DNA of 64,000 bases from Stromatinia cepivora (taxonomy: Eukaryota; Ascomycota; Leotiomycetes; Helotiales; Sclerotiniaceae), in NCBI GenBank assembly GCA_014898415.1, contig RCTD01000006.1, positions 1,550,001 through 1,614,000 on the forward strand, in the 5' to 3' direction. The notes under the pieces were generated by a model, which was not told the DNA's origin, did no database searches, and saw nothing but the letters and a program-made list of their open reading frames with translations. Below are positions 1-13,880 of this stretch, in pieces (the stretch's first letter is position 1; every line of letters begins with the position of its first letter). Both the position numbers and the translations under genes were made by a program.

Positions 1-3000
1 TTTCGATCATAAAATATTAAATAAAAATATTCGAATTGAAGATATAATTCTATATTATAACCTTTGATCAAAAATCGATATATTTTGTAATACAAAACTT
101 GTTTTTAAATAATATAAATCTTACAAAATAATAAAGAAATTAAAAAGTCTTTTTATATATATTTTTGAAAAATAAATAATATTCTATTTAATAGAATCTG
201 TATAAATATTTGTTTTAAAAAATATATCTTATATTTAAATCTCTTTATAAATAACAATTCTAAAGATTTATATAAATAAATAAATCAAAAAAACTGAGTT
301 TTTAAATATTTATAATCTTTCAAATAAAAAATAATAAACAATTAAGGATTATTTTTTATTTAATTATAAAATAATATAGAATCAAAAAAAAAAGTAAATA
401 TAACAAATCAAAAAGGAATTACTATTACAAGCCCCCGACTACCAACCAAAAAGTCCGATAAGGAAAGCTTTATAATTCCTAAAAAGGAAAGAATATTTGA
501 TTTCTTTTTGAAAAAAACTTATTATATTATCGATTTTACCTTTGAACAATTTACAAACAATTCCTGAATAATATTTGAATAATTCAATATTTTCTTTTTA
601 AATTTATTCTCTTTAATAATTTGATTTAAAATTATCAATTTTTTCCTTATATTTATTTTACTATTTATACAAACTTTTATTTAAGTTTTGATATAATATT
701 TGAAGAAGAATTTAATTAAATTATAATCTCCTATTTTATTAATAATAATACTCTTTTTCTTATTCAATATAAGGATTATTCTTTTAATAATGAAATCGAA
801 ATATTTATATTTATTGAAACTTTTGAAATTAAGGAGAAATATAATGTTCTTGAATAATAACTCAATTATTTTATAAGTATTGTTGATCTTATTGGAGATT
901 TTATAAATGAAATAAAAGATCGAATCGAAGATTAGAAGCTTTATAAAATGACTGATTTTTCCAAAACTGATTATTTTATTAAGAACAATAATACAATTCA
1001 ATTTATCAAATAATATTATAATAAAGTTAAAGAAAGTTTTAAAAATCTCGAAAGAATTTGAACAATTATTTAAGGAAAAATTCTTATCTGTTTTTAATCA
1101 AAGAATATAAATTTAAATAATATTTCAACAAAAACAAATATAATTTATTATATTTTTCATTTTAGTCTTCAAATCGTTATAAAATTTCTGAACAAATATA
1201 TAATCAAATGTTTTATATAAAAGAAAGATAAGGGAATTAAAAAATATAATCTTATAGATTTCTATATTATATATAAATTTATTATGAAAATTAATATAAA
1301 GAACAAAAAAGATTGAATATTCTTTTTTTATGATTTTATATTAAATTTTGTTTTTAGAATCTATAAATTTATTTTCGATAATTTTAGATTTCTGAAAGAA
1401 TATTATGAAAGCGAAAACTTCTCCGAAATTCAATAAAGGGATAAGTTTATCTGTAAAATAATTATTATAAAAATTACCCTGATATCCTTCGATAATGATA
1501 ATAATAAAAAGGAATCTAATATTAAAAAACGATTAAAAATAATTGCCATATCAGATACCCCTCGTGTATATCGACTTCTCCATTCCCAAACGATTGTATC
1601 AATTTCGGAGTTTGCAATTATGAATATCAATAAATTAAAAAAGAAAAATTATCATTTTGATTTCTCGAAAAAAGCCCCTTTTCATTTATCTATTCTAAAT
1701 AGATTTGTATTTTGTTATTATATAATTAATTATAATACAATCTTAAATTCTTTATAAAAACTGAAAAATTGTTTTTATAATTTAGATTATTAATTTGAAA
1801 AAGAATAATATTCTTTAATGAATAATAAATATATTATCAATCAAATAGAATAGAAAATTGTTATATTATTAAAGAAGCAAATCATTATAAATGTTTTATA
1901 TATATATCACCTATATATCCCAACAAAACTCTCCAATCTAAAGTTGAAATATATTTTGGCTAAGGAATTATAAAATAAATTGATTATTATTATTATTAGA
2001 AATCAAAAATATATTAATGAAATGAAATTGATAAAGATATTTTATTTTTGATTTTGTTTATATCAATTCTTAATTCTAAAATAATCAAAATAAATCCTTA
2101 ATCTTAATCAATTCAATTCAATTCAATGGAAAACTTTTATTCCTTTAACTTTAACGAAATTCTCAAAAATAATCTTCTTTTATTAAAACCATTAAATAAA
2201 GAATCCTTTAAAAATTTATTTATTTTATATATTCCTTTGTTTTAATATATTTTCGAATAAAGAAATAAATTTGATTTACAAAATATTTGTAAAGATATTT
2301 TTATTATTTATAAATAATATTTTTACAAAATCTTTAAAGGAAATCCGTTTTCGAATTATTATTTTTCGATTATTCAATTTCTTTTGAAATACAATTCTGT
2401 ATTATAATATACTATTATTTATATTCAAAAGAATAAAAAGTTCTGTTTTGTATTAATACTCTTATCTATATTATATTTTCTTGATTATAATAAAAAGTTT
2501 AATTTTTGTTATTCTTTCTTTAATCTTTTTTATTTAATTTTTAAAGATAAATAAGAAAATTTTTTAAAAAGAATGATTATCATAATCGATTTTTTTAAAT
2601 CAAAAGAATCAATTAAAAATTCCTATAAAAAATATCAAATCCTTGCTTTTTATAAATTAGATAATAATAATAATTTAATTCAGGAATTTCTAAAAAAGTA
2701 TTCTTTTATTTATTAATTATAATATAATCTTGATTGAATAATAAGAAAAAAAGCTTTTTAGAAAACCAAATAAAAGAATCAATTTCGATGAAGAACTTTA
2801 ATTAAATCTAAATCTCGAATAATTATAATTCGATTAAATACTATTTTGTAATATATTAGCTCTTTTGGATCCTATAAATCGATTTTAATATCAATCTTTT
2901 ATTTAATTATAATTTTAAACGAAAAGAATATAAAGAATAATAACTTTTATGAAAATATTCAAAGATCTCTTTAAAATCAAATTATCTTTTTTGAATTAAA

Positions 3001-4254
3001 TGAATTTAATAAAGAAAATCTTTATATTTCTAATCTTTTTTTTTAATATTAATTTTATTTTACAAGATTATCTTTCTATAATTTTTTTGGAATATTTATC
3101 TTGGGATTCTAATATTATTAAAAAAATAACAAATAGATTATTCGAAATTAATAATAATGAATTCGAATTTTGATATAAACGATAATATAATCTTATAATA
3201 ATGAATCTGATTATTCAATTTGAAATCTTCTAAAATAAAGAAAAATAATAAAAAGATTAATTATTATTTGTAAATTATAATACACTTTTATAATAATAAG
3301 AAATTCTTCGCAATAAGGATTTTGAAGATAATGAATTCTTTAACAAAAAGAATACTAATAATTGAAAGATTATAAATCTAATTGAAAAAGAATCCTTTAT
3401 TAAGAAATCTTAATTTATATTAAAAAAGTTAATTAAAAAAAAGAAAGAAATTGTAAAACGAAAATCGATTCAAAATCAATCTACAATATTATTCATATCT
3501 ATTAAAGTAATTCAATCATCAAAATCCCTAATTGGATCTTTTGGAATATAAAGTATCACTTTAATCCTTGATATAGATTATAAATCAAATAAAGAATAAA
3601 TAAATCGTTTTTCAATAAAAAAACTTTTTACAAAATCTAGTAATAAAAGAAAAGATCATCCTTTCAATATTGAATAAAAATCTATAATGCCAAAAGTTTT
3701 TATTCGTTATTCAAATTGTATTCAGAAATTATTAAAAAGTTTTATTACAAATACAAAATCCATTGCGAAATATCCAACAAAATATTTAAGGAAAATTGAA
3801 AATGAAAAGGATAATAAAGATACTTTTCAAAAACTTGAAACTTCTATCGAATTTGATTAAAAAATAATAGAAACAAATTTAGATCAATAAAAATCTAAAA
3901 TATATTGTTTTTTTAAAATAATCTTAAAAATTATTTACCATCCTAATTTGCTGATATTTTAACTAATTTTTTCTAATCTAATTATCCTTTGATCTCTTTA
4001 ATTTTTATTTTTTATAATTATTCTAAAACTAAATAAAATATATATTTCAGAAAAGAAAAGGATATAAGAAAATTAAGATATCAAGGTTTAATATATAATT
4101 AATTCATAATTATATAATCATATAATTCTTTATAATTAAATATAAAAGAAGACTTTATTTCTCTTTCCTTAATAAAAATCAATTATTTTTCCATTAATCT
4201 TTTTATACTTTATTTATATACAATCCAAATCATTATCTAAACCTACTAGCTTTA
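1..4254. other. AT-rich, gene-free block (decayed repeat DNA)
   Basis: Almost pure A/T with stops in all frames and no believable exon. It is probably the continuation of the decayed Gypsy relic to its right, whose pol downstream parts and 3' LTR would be expected here, but I could not align any specific domain. One short stretch of higher GC lies near 430-470. The open frames here are small and Ile/Asn/Lys-rich, as chance frames in AT-rich DNA are. Confidence 0.7.
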
Positions 4255-4497
4255 CTACTTGAAATCTCTACAATATAATCTGATCAATTCCAATTCCCAT
4301 TTCCCTTTACAGTATACTATCGGGACGCATGTATCTCGACCTACCTCTTTCACAATAATTGGATTTGTTATTTGAAATATAGATTCCCTAATCCATCCTT
4401 TAACCAAATTATCATCGATATATTCTTTAAGTATCTTTAATTTATCGATTAATATTGAAAAAATTAAAATGTATATAAACATTTTGCCTTCTTTCAA
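4255..4497 (-). pseudogene. Gypsy reverse transcriptase N-terminal fragment
   Basis: An 80-codon open piece carries the entry to a Ty3/Gypsy reverse transcriptase: a Leu/Lys-rich linker, then 'YIDDNLVKGWIRES' and 'NPIIV', matching the family's 'IDENLAKGWIRES...PI.FVKK' block. After about residue 50 the resemblance stops, so the frame runs off through a frameshift or small insertion. The surrounding DNA is A/T-saturated. Not functional. Confidence 0.55.
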
Positions 4498-4839
4498 TAT
4501 TATTTGATAATCTCATAACTTATAATCTAGTAAAACCTTATAGATCCTTGATTCCTTAAAAATATATTTATATTTCTTGTATTATTCTAATATTATAAAC
4601 TCTTTTACTTTGATTATAATTTTGTATTATATTATTGGCTTTTATATTTATAAAGAAGATATATTAGTCTTTGCTTTTAATGAAGGACCCTGAACTGGAT
4701 ATTCTATATCATCGATATTGTTTACATTTAATTCTTCTTAATGTATATTATATCTCACAGATATCTTGAATATATCATCGTAATCGTTCTTATGTTAATC
4801 GAATATTGCAATTTCTTCTGATTAATCTATTTTAGAGTT

Positions 4840-5180
4840 ATATACCTTTAATTATAATATCCCTAAAATAATCTATTATTGATCTAATAATACAATATCA
4901 AATTATATAATCTCTGAATATTGGATTATATTTATATATACTGATTATATCTTTTATAAAATATTTCTATTAAATTTCATTAATTGTTTATCAACTAATT
5001 ACAATTGATAAAGGTTTTGTTTCTTTTGGAATAGAATTCTCAAATATTTTGTAGTTTCTAATACAATAAAATTTCTTATAACTTTTGAATCTATTATAAC
5101 TAATTATATTTGTCTATTTATCTTAACTTCGCAATAAATTTGTTTTACTTATCCTATAGCATTTAATTGCAATATAATTT
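4840..5180 (-). pseudogene. Gypsy retropepsin-like (aspartic protease) remnant
   Basis: Minus-strand conceptual translation, broken by stops and shifts, resembles the Gypsy protease segment that begins with an 'LIDSGA'-type active site. Here the Asp-Ser is still visible as 'VIIDSK', followed by 'NFI', 'ATKYL'-like text and 'LYQL.LVDKQL'. A later 'GIL.LK.YNSKID' echoes the family's 'GMPWL..HNP.IDW'. This lies just upstream, in reading direction, of the reverse transcriptase fragment, which is the normal order. Recognised by eye only. Confidence 0.45.
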
Positions 5181-5775
5181 ATTCGTTTAAATCATTCTGG
5201 ACTTCTTTATCAACAAATATTGTATATCGCAATTCGTTATCTAAATAAATTATATTCGTTTTTGATCTAATTTTGTTATCGATTAAATCTCGTTATTAAA
5301 TATAATAATAATTCTCTTAAATTATTTTTGATAAATTATCTATAATTAATAATAATAATATAATTTGAATTTAAAAACGATATTCTTTTTTAATCTTTCT
5401 ATATAAAAACAAAAATTGATTTTCGTTTCTCTCAAATATATATTGATAAAATACTTCTTATATCTCATTTCGCTTTAAATATTCGAAATACTTTATATTA
5501 ATTCTTTTTACAAAGGATATATTGATAATAACTTTATTCTATAGAATTCAATACTAATCAATATACTGAATTTCGTAAGTTTCATTTTCTTTAGTATTTA
5601 TTATATTAAGATTTTTGTTAATAATTCCTTTATTTGTATTTTCAAATCTTTAAAATAACGATTTCATTAATTTATTTCTCGAATAATTCATAATTCTTTT
5701 AATTTTGAATCTTTATTCATTTATAAAAGGTTTTCGATCTTTTCTAGTTTTTCTTTATAAGTTAATAATAATATA

Positions 5776-5941
5776 TGTTAACTTTTGGTGCAGGAAGTAG
5801 TAGTATTATTGATTATATAGGTTGAATTAAGAATCTATTATTCTAATAGGAATAGAATTGAAGTTATCCTTAAATATGGTCTATGCATTATTATAATTAT
5901 ATAATCTTAATTCTAATTCTATAATGACCTTATTTTCAATA
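5776..5941 (-). repeat. Copia 3' LTR (166 bp)
   Basis: Same length as, and alignable end to end with, 11085-11250. This copy has lost more G/C: the CACGTGA box and the terminal ...CCAACA seen in the other copy are replaced by A/T here. Boundaries are set by the TG start and by the matching ATATA flanks. Confidence 0.82.
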
Positions 5942-5973
5942 TTCCTTTATTGAGGATATCCTATTCGATCCTT

Positions 5974-6258
5974 TTAGACTATTAATTCTAATATTTTCTT
6001 GAATCTTTCGAAAGCAATCCTTGTATAAAACTTTATCATTCTATTAGTAATTATATTATATATATTAATATAATTAATAACGATTTTCTCCTTTTTTGTT
6101 AAATCCTTAATAAAATGATAATTGATATTTATATATTTGAATTGTTTATATAAATATAGATTCTTGATTAAAGTTAAAATGTTTTGATTATTATTAAGTA
6201 TTTGAATTATATTCTTGTTCTTTTCAATATAATTTAATTTAAATAGATCTTTGAACAT
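5974..6258 (-). pseudogene. Copia RNase H C-terminal fragment
   Basis: A 94-codon open piece shows the C-terminal Copia RNase H signature. 'NNNQNILTLIKNLYLYKQ' matches the family's 'DNQ.AI.L..NP..H.RSKHI'. It is followed by a 'NYHFIKDL' block (family 'YHFIRD') and a final 'RMIKFYTRIAFERFKKIL' (family 'D..TK.L....F..F...LG'). It ends 32 bp before the 3' LTR, as is normal for Copia pol. Catalytic acidic residues upstream are lost in broken DNA. Confidence 0.8.
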
Positions 6259-6949
6259 TTATATAATTTATCTTTTTTATTTGGTGAATATTATTATTGC
6301 AATATATTCTGATTCTGTATTAAAGGTAATTATAGATATTTGTTTCTTATTAGTCTATGATATAAGGTTTTTATAGAATATCACAATTCTTTTTGAAATA
6401 TTTTTTCGGTTATATTTATTGTTAGTTTAATCTGTATTTGTATATATCTTTATTATATTATCAAATATATTATATTTTTTATAGATATCAGATTGTATTC
6501 CTTTTGATCTGAACTATAATTTCTATTTGATTGTTGATTATAAATATTATATCAGATTCTTCAAAGCTATAGTATAATGTTTTATTGATTTTACTATAAA
6601 TTATGAAAATCTTTCGATTGAGAATACTATATTTGATTGAGTATATATTATTGAATAGATTATATTTCCTATTTATTGTTGATATTTGTTTATATTTATT
6701 AATTCATTATTATCGATTATTAATCGAAAATGAGTATAATCCATTATTAACAATTTCTTGATTTGATATTATTTATATATAATACTATATTTGATTAATA
6801 TAACATCGAAATATTCTTTTTAATCTATAATTAATATATATATTTTTCTATTACAAATAATCTTAATATTTAGGATCTTATTAATCTCCCTTAGATTCTT
6901 GATATTAAAACGAATTGATAATTTTTCATTGAATTAAATGATTTATAAT

Positions 6950-7354
6950 AATATATACAATACAATAACAATATCATCAATATATATCAATAATATTATA
7001 TTATAATCTTTGGATATATACAAATATAGATCTATTAAATTTTATATAAAATCTATAATTAAAAGCTCTTTCTTCAATAGTAAATTCTAATCCCTTTCAG
7101 TTTACTTCAAATTATATAAACTTTGTAGAACTTATAGTATATCCCTTTTCGATTTTGATACTTTAGAATAATTCGAAATAGATCTCTTCCTTCAAATATA
7201 ATTCAATAAAGGCGTTTTTGATATCAAAATATAAATATTCCAAATTTTCTTTTGTGATAATAATTAAGAATAATCTGAATATATCTAATCTTATTATTAA
7301 TACGAATATTTCATTGTAATCTTTTCCTTGTACTTGATTGAACCTTCGAACCAT
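6950..7354 (-). pseudogene. Copia reverse transcriptase remnant
   Basis: 7163-7354 reads 'RRFNQVQGKDYNEIF' and 'YLYFDIKNAFIELYLKEEIY', clear relics of the Copia reverse transcriptase blocks ('GF.Q..G.DY.E.F.PV' and '..DV.NAFL.G.L.E.IYM'). The first catalytic Asp survives in 'FDIKNAF'. Further along, positions 6973-6984 encode YIDD, the active-site box (family YVDD), followed by hydrophobic residues. Stops and shifts separate the two parts. Confidence 0.85.
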
Positions 7355-8839
7355 TAATCTTGTCTTGAATCGTTCTATCTTATTATCCTTTGTTTTAATT
7401 ATAAATACCTATTTCATTAAAACTAGATTATTTCCTTTAAAGAATATATATTCTTTTCAAATACTATTTTGAATCAAAAATATAATTTCCTTTTGAATAA
7501 TTTCCTTTTATTTTTCAAAGTATTCTCGATCCGATATTACTTTCTTATAAATTCTTAATATTTTGATTCCCAGAACTTCTTTGACCGAATATATTATACT
7601 TTTTGTATTATTTGTATCTATCAACGAAATTATGAAATCTGAAACGATCTTGTTTTTAATATAAAGATCTATTTTATAAATAATTGGAATTATAATTATA
7701 ATATATTCTATACTTTCTTGAATTTTGGTCTATATAGATATTATAATTAATACCCTTATAATTTTATTTTCCCGTTTTTTTTTAGGATTTTGTTCTATAT
7801 CTCTTTTCCGTTTTTGTATTAAATATTTTAAGGATTTGTTTTCAAGGTTTATTGTATCCTTTTATTTGGTTTTAAATAATTATAGATTTATTTTGTTTTC
7901 TAATTTTATTGAAATAGATTTATTAACAAAATTTAAGATGATCTTAAATTTTATTCTTAATACAAATTCAGAGTTTACAAAAGTTGATTTTTGAATTGGA
8001 ATTTTTGGAATAATGGATTCGATATCTGAAATATCTTTGGAAAAAGATTCTTGATTTGTTTTCTGGATATTACTATCTTTATCTTTATTGTATATTGATA
8101 TTGATATATTTAATTTATTTAATTTCAATTCAATAATTGGGATGTTTGGTACAATCATTAAACTCGGTATAATATCTACCGGAAAAAAACGTTTGGAACA
8201 AAGGTAATATAAATATCGTATTTGATGTTGAAAATGAAAAAGGTGTTTTGTTTGCTGCTGATCTACTATAAGGTCTCTGATCTGATTTTATATTCTTTGT
8301 TCTTTATGGATCTGATTCACAATTTCTTAATTTAAGATCTAAATCTTTTTCTCGATAAGATTCATTTATGATTACTCTATTTGATCGAAATATATAATTT
8401 AATTTTAAAGAATACATTTTGATATGTTTATTTATAACTTTTGAGTATTCTAAAAATACACTAATTCTCAAAATATTCTGCAATTTGTTGTATTTTTGCT
8501 TTTTTGGAATAATCTTGAGATTGATATAAATATAATATTTACTCTTTTAGATTTTATATATCTTTATATTTAATACTATATTTGTAAAAACTTTTATAAA
8601 GAATCGATCTATTTTGTTTATATCAGGATCAATACTAATACGATTCCTGATATAAACATTATACTTTATAGTTTTATTCCAAAATTTTAATAGTAATTCA
8701 ATTTCTTTTAATATTGTTTTTATATCTGTTTCTGTAATCCTTATATTCTGTTTTGCAGATCTGTTTTGATATAAAAAGGCAATTGTTATAACTTTGGATT
8801 AAGTACTTAATAATTATTCATGAATAATTTATAGGAGTT

Positions 8840-9190
8840 CTAATATATTGTTAATCCTGATTGTAATAATCTTTTCTTTAATAATCAATTCTATTTCCTT
8901 TTTCCAAATTTTTAATATTTGAATTATATTATCTTTTTATTTAAATAGTATAATCCAATTTATTTTTGTATAATTATCGATAATTAATATGAAATAATAA
9001 TTTCCTCAAATCGATTTTGGGAATGGTTCTGTAATATCGAAATATATAAATTCGAGTTTCTTTGATTTATACAGATTCAATTGTTTCGGAATACAATTGG
9101 TTATCTTGGTGAGTATATATACTTCGCAGATATCTAATTTAATTAAAATCTTTATTGGTTTGATTATATTGGATACCTTATATAGATTTT
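8840..9190 (-). pseudogene. Copia integrase core remnant
   Basis: Minus-strand translation with stops shows a 'CEVY.L.KITN..PK' piece (the end of the HHCC zinc region), then 'LEFIYFDI.EPFP', then 'NYYFILIIDNYTKINWI'. This matches the Copia integrase core ('D..GP...S..G..YFL..IDD.SR..WV'), keeping both an Asp near the start and the Asp of the 'IDD' block as 'IDN'. It lies upstream of the reverse transcriptase in reading direction, the order that defines Copia rather than Gypsy. Confidence 0.75.
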
Positions 9191-11084
9191 TAATTTTATT
9201 TGGATCTAGATGATTGAATCTTCGATGTTATAATAGGTATCTTTCTTTTTTCTTAAATATTAATTCGTTATTGATATCTTTAATGCTATCGATTATCTTT
9301 AAAGAAAAACCTTTTTCCTAATCATTTTGATATATACTCGAACAAAAAACTATATCCTTATATTCTTTGATTATATATAAAACCATATATATTCCGTCTT
9401 ATATTTTAATATAAATAACTTTTTTATTATCCTTTTTGAAATATATATGATAAAAGTTGAATTCCCTTTATAGCCCTATTTCGTAGATCCTTTTTTCTAA
9501 TAATAAATTTACTTTTAATCCTAATATATATAACATATTTGAAAATAGCATTTTAGAATTATTTTTGTATACTATATCTACTAAACCTTAATAACAATAA
9601 TATATTACTTTTTTATTAACCTTTATTCTTTGTTTAATAATAGAATTTATTAATCTAAATAATAAAGGTTGATCTGATATATATAAAAAAGTGTCTATAT
9701 TAATATACCATTTGCTAAAGGAAGCCTTACTAATAATTTCTTTTATCAAATTGCAATCTTCCTTTATTATATCCTCAATATCAGAATCTGATCCAAAGAT
9801 ATTGTTAATAAAATGTATTTAGTTTTTTTTATTGAAATAGATTTTTTTCAGATTCAATAATCCCCTTTTTTTTAATAATGAAAATAATTATAAAGGAGTT
9901 TATTGATTTATATTAAATACAAATAATCTTATATATAATGACCTTCCTTTTAATATAGATCGCAAGTATTATTTGGAATCTCGAAATCTGATTCTTGATA
10001 TCGAAAAGTATATCTAGATCCTTTCGTAATTTACATTTATTTTGATTCATTCTTAAAACGAAATTCTTTAATCTATAAATACTTAATCTTATTATCGATA
10101 TTAAGATTAATTTGGATATCCAATATATCTACTATTTCTTGATAATCGATTGAAAGATTATATATTAAAACCAAAAATAAAACAATATCTTGATATATTA
10201 ATCGATAGCTTTCGTTTGTAGCCCTTAATTTTCTTCTACATTCTTTCAATTTGTTCTAGATTTCGATAATAATTATATCAGAATAAATATCAAGTTGAAA
10301 TTTGAAGTTCTGGATCATCGTTATATATATATTGATTATGATTATATTAACTCTGATATATTTTGATTTAAAGTATCTCCAGAATATATATACTATTGAA
10401 TATTCATTGGTAAAGGCTTCATCGTTATTATTAAGTATTATACAAATATACAATAATATATTCACTTTATCCTTTAAATATTCCGATTTCAATTCGATAT
10501 TGTAATATATATAATCATTGATCTTATAAATAGATACTATATTGGGTTCTGCAATCTATATATATTTGTTTAATATTTGATCAATTATATAAAACCATCC
10601 TTTCCCTTTCAATTATATCTTCGTTTGTCTAAACCATCATTTATAATTATTTTGATCAAACTTCAAAGAATTATTTAATTCCGATATTATAAAGGTTTCT
10701 TACTATTTGATAGATATCAAAGATAGTCTTCAGATTTTTAAAATAATCTTAAAAAATATACAGCAAATAGATTCGGGATAATAAAGAAATATAAAAATAA
10801 AATAATAGAAAATTTATAAAATCATATTATAATATATTTTCTTGTAGCTATACAAACTTGCTTTTCGCTTCTGCTATAATTCTATATCAACATTATACAG
10901 ACTTTTCTCCACTTTAACCTATAATATTATAAATTATAAACTATATTATCATATTTCAACTTTGCTTCAATAATATTATATAAAAATTCTGATTTCCATT
11001 CTATTTCACCTCTATTAGCTATACTAATCCTTTCTCGATTTACTTTGCTTTCTAATCACTACTATACAACCAGATCTTATAATC

Positions 11085-11250
11085 TATTAACTTTTGATAC
11101 AGAAAATAATAATATTATTGATTATATAGATTAAACTAAGGATCTATTATTCTAATAAGAGTAGAATTGAAATTATCCCCAAATATGGTCTGTGCACCAT
11201 TGTGATCACGTGACCTCAATTCTAATCCTATGATGGCCTCATTTCCAACA
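11085..11250 (-). repeat. Copia 5' LTR (166 bp)
   Basis: The less mutated of the two LTR copies. On the minus strand it begins TGTTGGAAATGAGGCC and still carries a CACGTGA palindromic box. It ends at 11085, where the expected ...CA has become ...TA. The bases just inside the element on the minus strand (GATTATAAG...) are shared with the element at 16535-18671 and may be the primer-binding region. Confidence 0.83.
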
Positions 11251-12258
11251 ATATAGCTAATTTTATCATACTGATTATATATAATTATAATATAAAGATA
11301 GCATTAAATTAGCCTTTATTGAATTTATTCTTAAAATTGATCTTTCTATCCTCTATTTTTTTATTTTGGTATTTTATTATCCGATACCCTGCTTTTCTAT
11401 ATTCAAAACATAAATTGTTATTTCGTCTACATTTCTTTTCTGGATTATCATTCTTATTTGTATAATATATAGCATTTAGTTTTATAAGATCTCTATATCT
11501 TTATGAATTATATTATAATCTATCTTTGTTCTTACAATAACATCTTTGATTTGGTTTCCTTAGGGTTTATATAATCTCTAACTTTATCGATATCTATCTA
11601 TAGAAACGATTATTTGATTCAATAAAATCCTGAATTAAATCATTTAAATTATATTTTCGATAAATCTTTTTAACTTTAATTTGACTTCTGATTTGAATCC
11701 TTTATAATAATAACTTATAATAACAATTTTATTCTATTAAATTGTTCCTATATATCTTCGAAATTCCGTAGTAAATTTTAATACTGATCCAATCTATTTA
11801 AAATTGAAGATCTTTTTTTTTGCTACTTTTAATTCGTTGGAATTTCCAAAGATTCTACAAATTTTTGTTTTAAATCCTTCAAAACTGTTAAAGATTATTC
11901 GGATAGATTATATATAATCTCGATTGATATACTCAAAATAGTTATATAAATATAGCTGGATCTACTTAATTGCTTCTTCTCAAAGGTATAATATAGTTTA
12001 TATACTCTTGGATTTCATAATAATGAATTTATCCTTATTGAATCAGAAATAGATTTCTAATTATAAAAGAAAAATATCGAATTCTTATCAATTATTTTGA
12101 TATTTGTTTAATAAAATAATTTTAAAGGTTTCATTAATAATGATTTCCTTTGGAATATCAATCATTTCAATATCGTTGGTGTTTGCTACTGATATAGATT
12201 GATCTGTAGTAGTATCTTTAGATACTATATTAGTAATTGATTTATCGAATCGATATTT
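11251..12258 (-). pseudogene. Gypsy gag remnant with zinc knuckle
   Basis: Minus-strand pieces include 'TDQSISVANTNDIEMIDIPK', an acidic Thr/Asn-rich stretch like the N-terminal part of fungal Gypsy gag, at the 12259 end. Near 11366-11416 comes a mutated CCHC box, 'LCFEYRKAGYRIIKY', where C..C....H....C would be expected. The segment is cut at one end by the Copia element and at the other by the 12259-14332 element. All frames are broken. Confidence 0.5.
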
Positions 12259-12449
12259 TGTTACGAACCTCAACTACGAAACTAGGGCTAGCCGAAAGCG
12301 GGCCGAATTGTACACTAGTTTGAAGAGTTTTCATCTATATAGAGGGGAATTCTTCAATACCATTAAAAAGAAAGTAATGAAAAGTCTTGATTCTAAACCC
12401 AAACCTATCGTTATTCGAAATTAACCGATTCTTTGTTGTGATTCTCACA
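12259..12449 (+). repeat. Left LTR (191 bp) of the non-autonomous element
   Basis: Starts TGTTACGAACCTCAAC and ends GATTCTCACA. Aligns over its full length without gaps to 14142-14332. It is the less mutated copy at several G positions (for example GCGGGCC here, GCAGGCC in the right copy). Confidence 0.88.
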
Positions 12450-12929
12450 ATTCTTTTCATTCACCTTTGAAAGCAACTCGTCGGTTAATTTTGGGAATAA
12501 CCTCATTTTTTGATTCATTCGAACCTTCGAAAAATCTTCGAAATTTACCTCCAAAATACATACGAATTGGACCTAGAAATAACCCTTCGAAAACCCTTCG
12601 AAATTTACCCTCAAAATATATACGAATTTAACCTCAAAACGAACCTTCGAAGATCCTTTAGAATATTATCGAAAACCTATCAAAAATACTACGAAAAACC
12701 TTCGAATCAAGAAAATCAAGAAAAACAAGAAAAAGGAATTGAAAAGATTTATTCGAAAGATATAAATATAATATACGAACCGAACCCTACCCTATTTTAC
12801 GAAATTCGAAAGCAAATCCTTAAATCACATAAATTATTCAAACAAAAGGACGAAAAAACGAAAGTATATAAAGAACCTTCGGGATTCCATCGGAAAAATG
12901 AAGAATTTGAATATAAAAGTTGTTGGAAA

Positions 12930-12992
12930 TTGAAGATATTGAAATTGAAGATATTGAAGTTGAAGATATTGAAGTCGAAGATATTGAAGTTG
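12930..12992 (+). repeat. 15-bp tandem repeat (TTGAAGATATTGAAG-like)
   Basis: About four head-to-tail copies of a 15-bp unit inside the non-autonomous LTR element. Because the unit is a multiple of three, it stays open in several frames on both strands and gives low-complexity peptides. These look like by-products of the repeat and not genes. Confidence 0.8.
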
Positions 12993-13880
12993 AAATGATG
13001 ATGATGAAGCCTTTGGTATTATCTGTGAGGAGTACAATAGTATTATCCTTAAAGAGTACAATAAGCGAATTCATATACGATACTAACCGTATTTCTATTT
13101 CAAATAGAACCCTAGCGGAATGCTTGAAGCCTCTTCCCTTTAACGGAATACTAGGCTTCTTTTAAAAGGAAGGGTGAAACTAGTCTATGTATAATTCTAA
13201 AGGATCACTAATGAAAACTAATTGCAAACAATCGGATCCATATTGGAAAACTAGTATATTGATTAAAAACAAAACAGTATTTATATTGAAATCATCATTT
13301 TTTGATACAAATTTGAATCGATATATTAATGAATATAATATATTTGTATTTCAAATTTCAAAAAAAAAGCAAGTTAAAACCCCCCCCTTTTATTATTTAC
13401 CGAATCTACAGGATTATTGAAATCAACAAAGACATCAATCCAAAAAGGGAAGCATCAATATCCCCTACTTATCATATTAGAAAACATACTGAATCGAAAA
13501 TATACCGAATCCGAATCAAAAGTATATCAAATCGAAAATATATCAAATCGAAAGCATACCGAATCGAAAGCATACCGAATCAAAAGCATGCCTATCAAAA
13601 TCATCTCGAAATCATATCGAAATCATACCGAAATCGAATTGAAAATAAATCGAAAATGAATATATATATAAGGGTTTTGAAATAATATTAAAGAGTTTTC
13701 AAAGAAATGAAAATACTGAACTTCATAAAATAAAGATGTAAGCATTATAATTTCATTATTGAAGGAATTATTATGGATTTAATTGTTGTGTAGAATTCTC
13801 CATTAAAGTTTCAGCTCGGCCGATTATTGTAGAGTTAAGAATGAAAGAATTGAAGAGTTGAAAGGATCTACAATGGTTTT

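Larger units (their letters stand above)
5776..11250 (-). mobile_element. Full-length, RIP-degraded Ty1/Copia LTR retrotransposon
   Basis: Two direct repeats of exactly 166 bp (5776-5941 and 11085-11250) bound a 5475-bp element. The five bases outside each end are identical (ATATA at 5771-5775 and 11251-11255), as expected for a target-site duplication, though A/T-rich. On the minus strand the pol domains come in Copia order: integrase (about 8840-9190), reverse transcriptase (about 6950-7354) and RNase H (5974-6258). A purine run lies next to the 3' LTR at about 5942-5948. All frames are broken and mutations are mostly C-to-T/G-to-A, so it cannot move by itself. Confidence 0.87.

Noticed and set aside
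681..1001. 106-codon minus-strand frame
   Set aside because: Composition is almost only Ile/Lys/Asn/Phe, as expected by chance in DNA of this A/T content; no motif.
12510..13165. Several overlapping open frames on both strands
   Set aside because: All arise from 15-bp and CTTCGAAA-type repeats inside the non-autonomous LTR element; none shows a protein-like composition or family.
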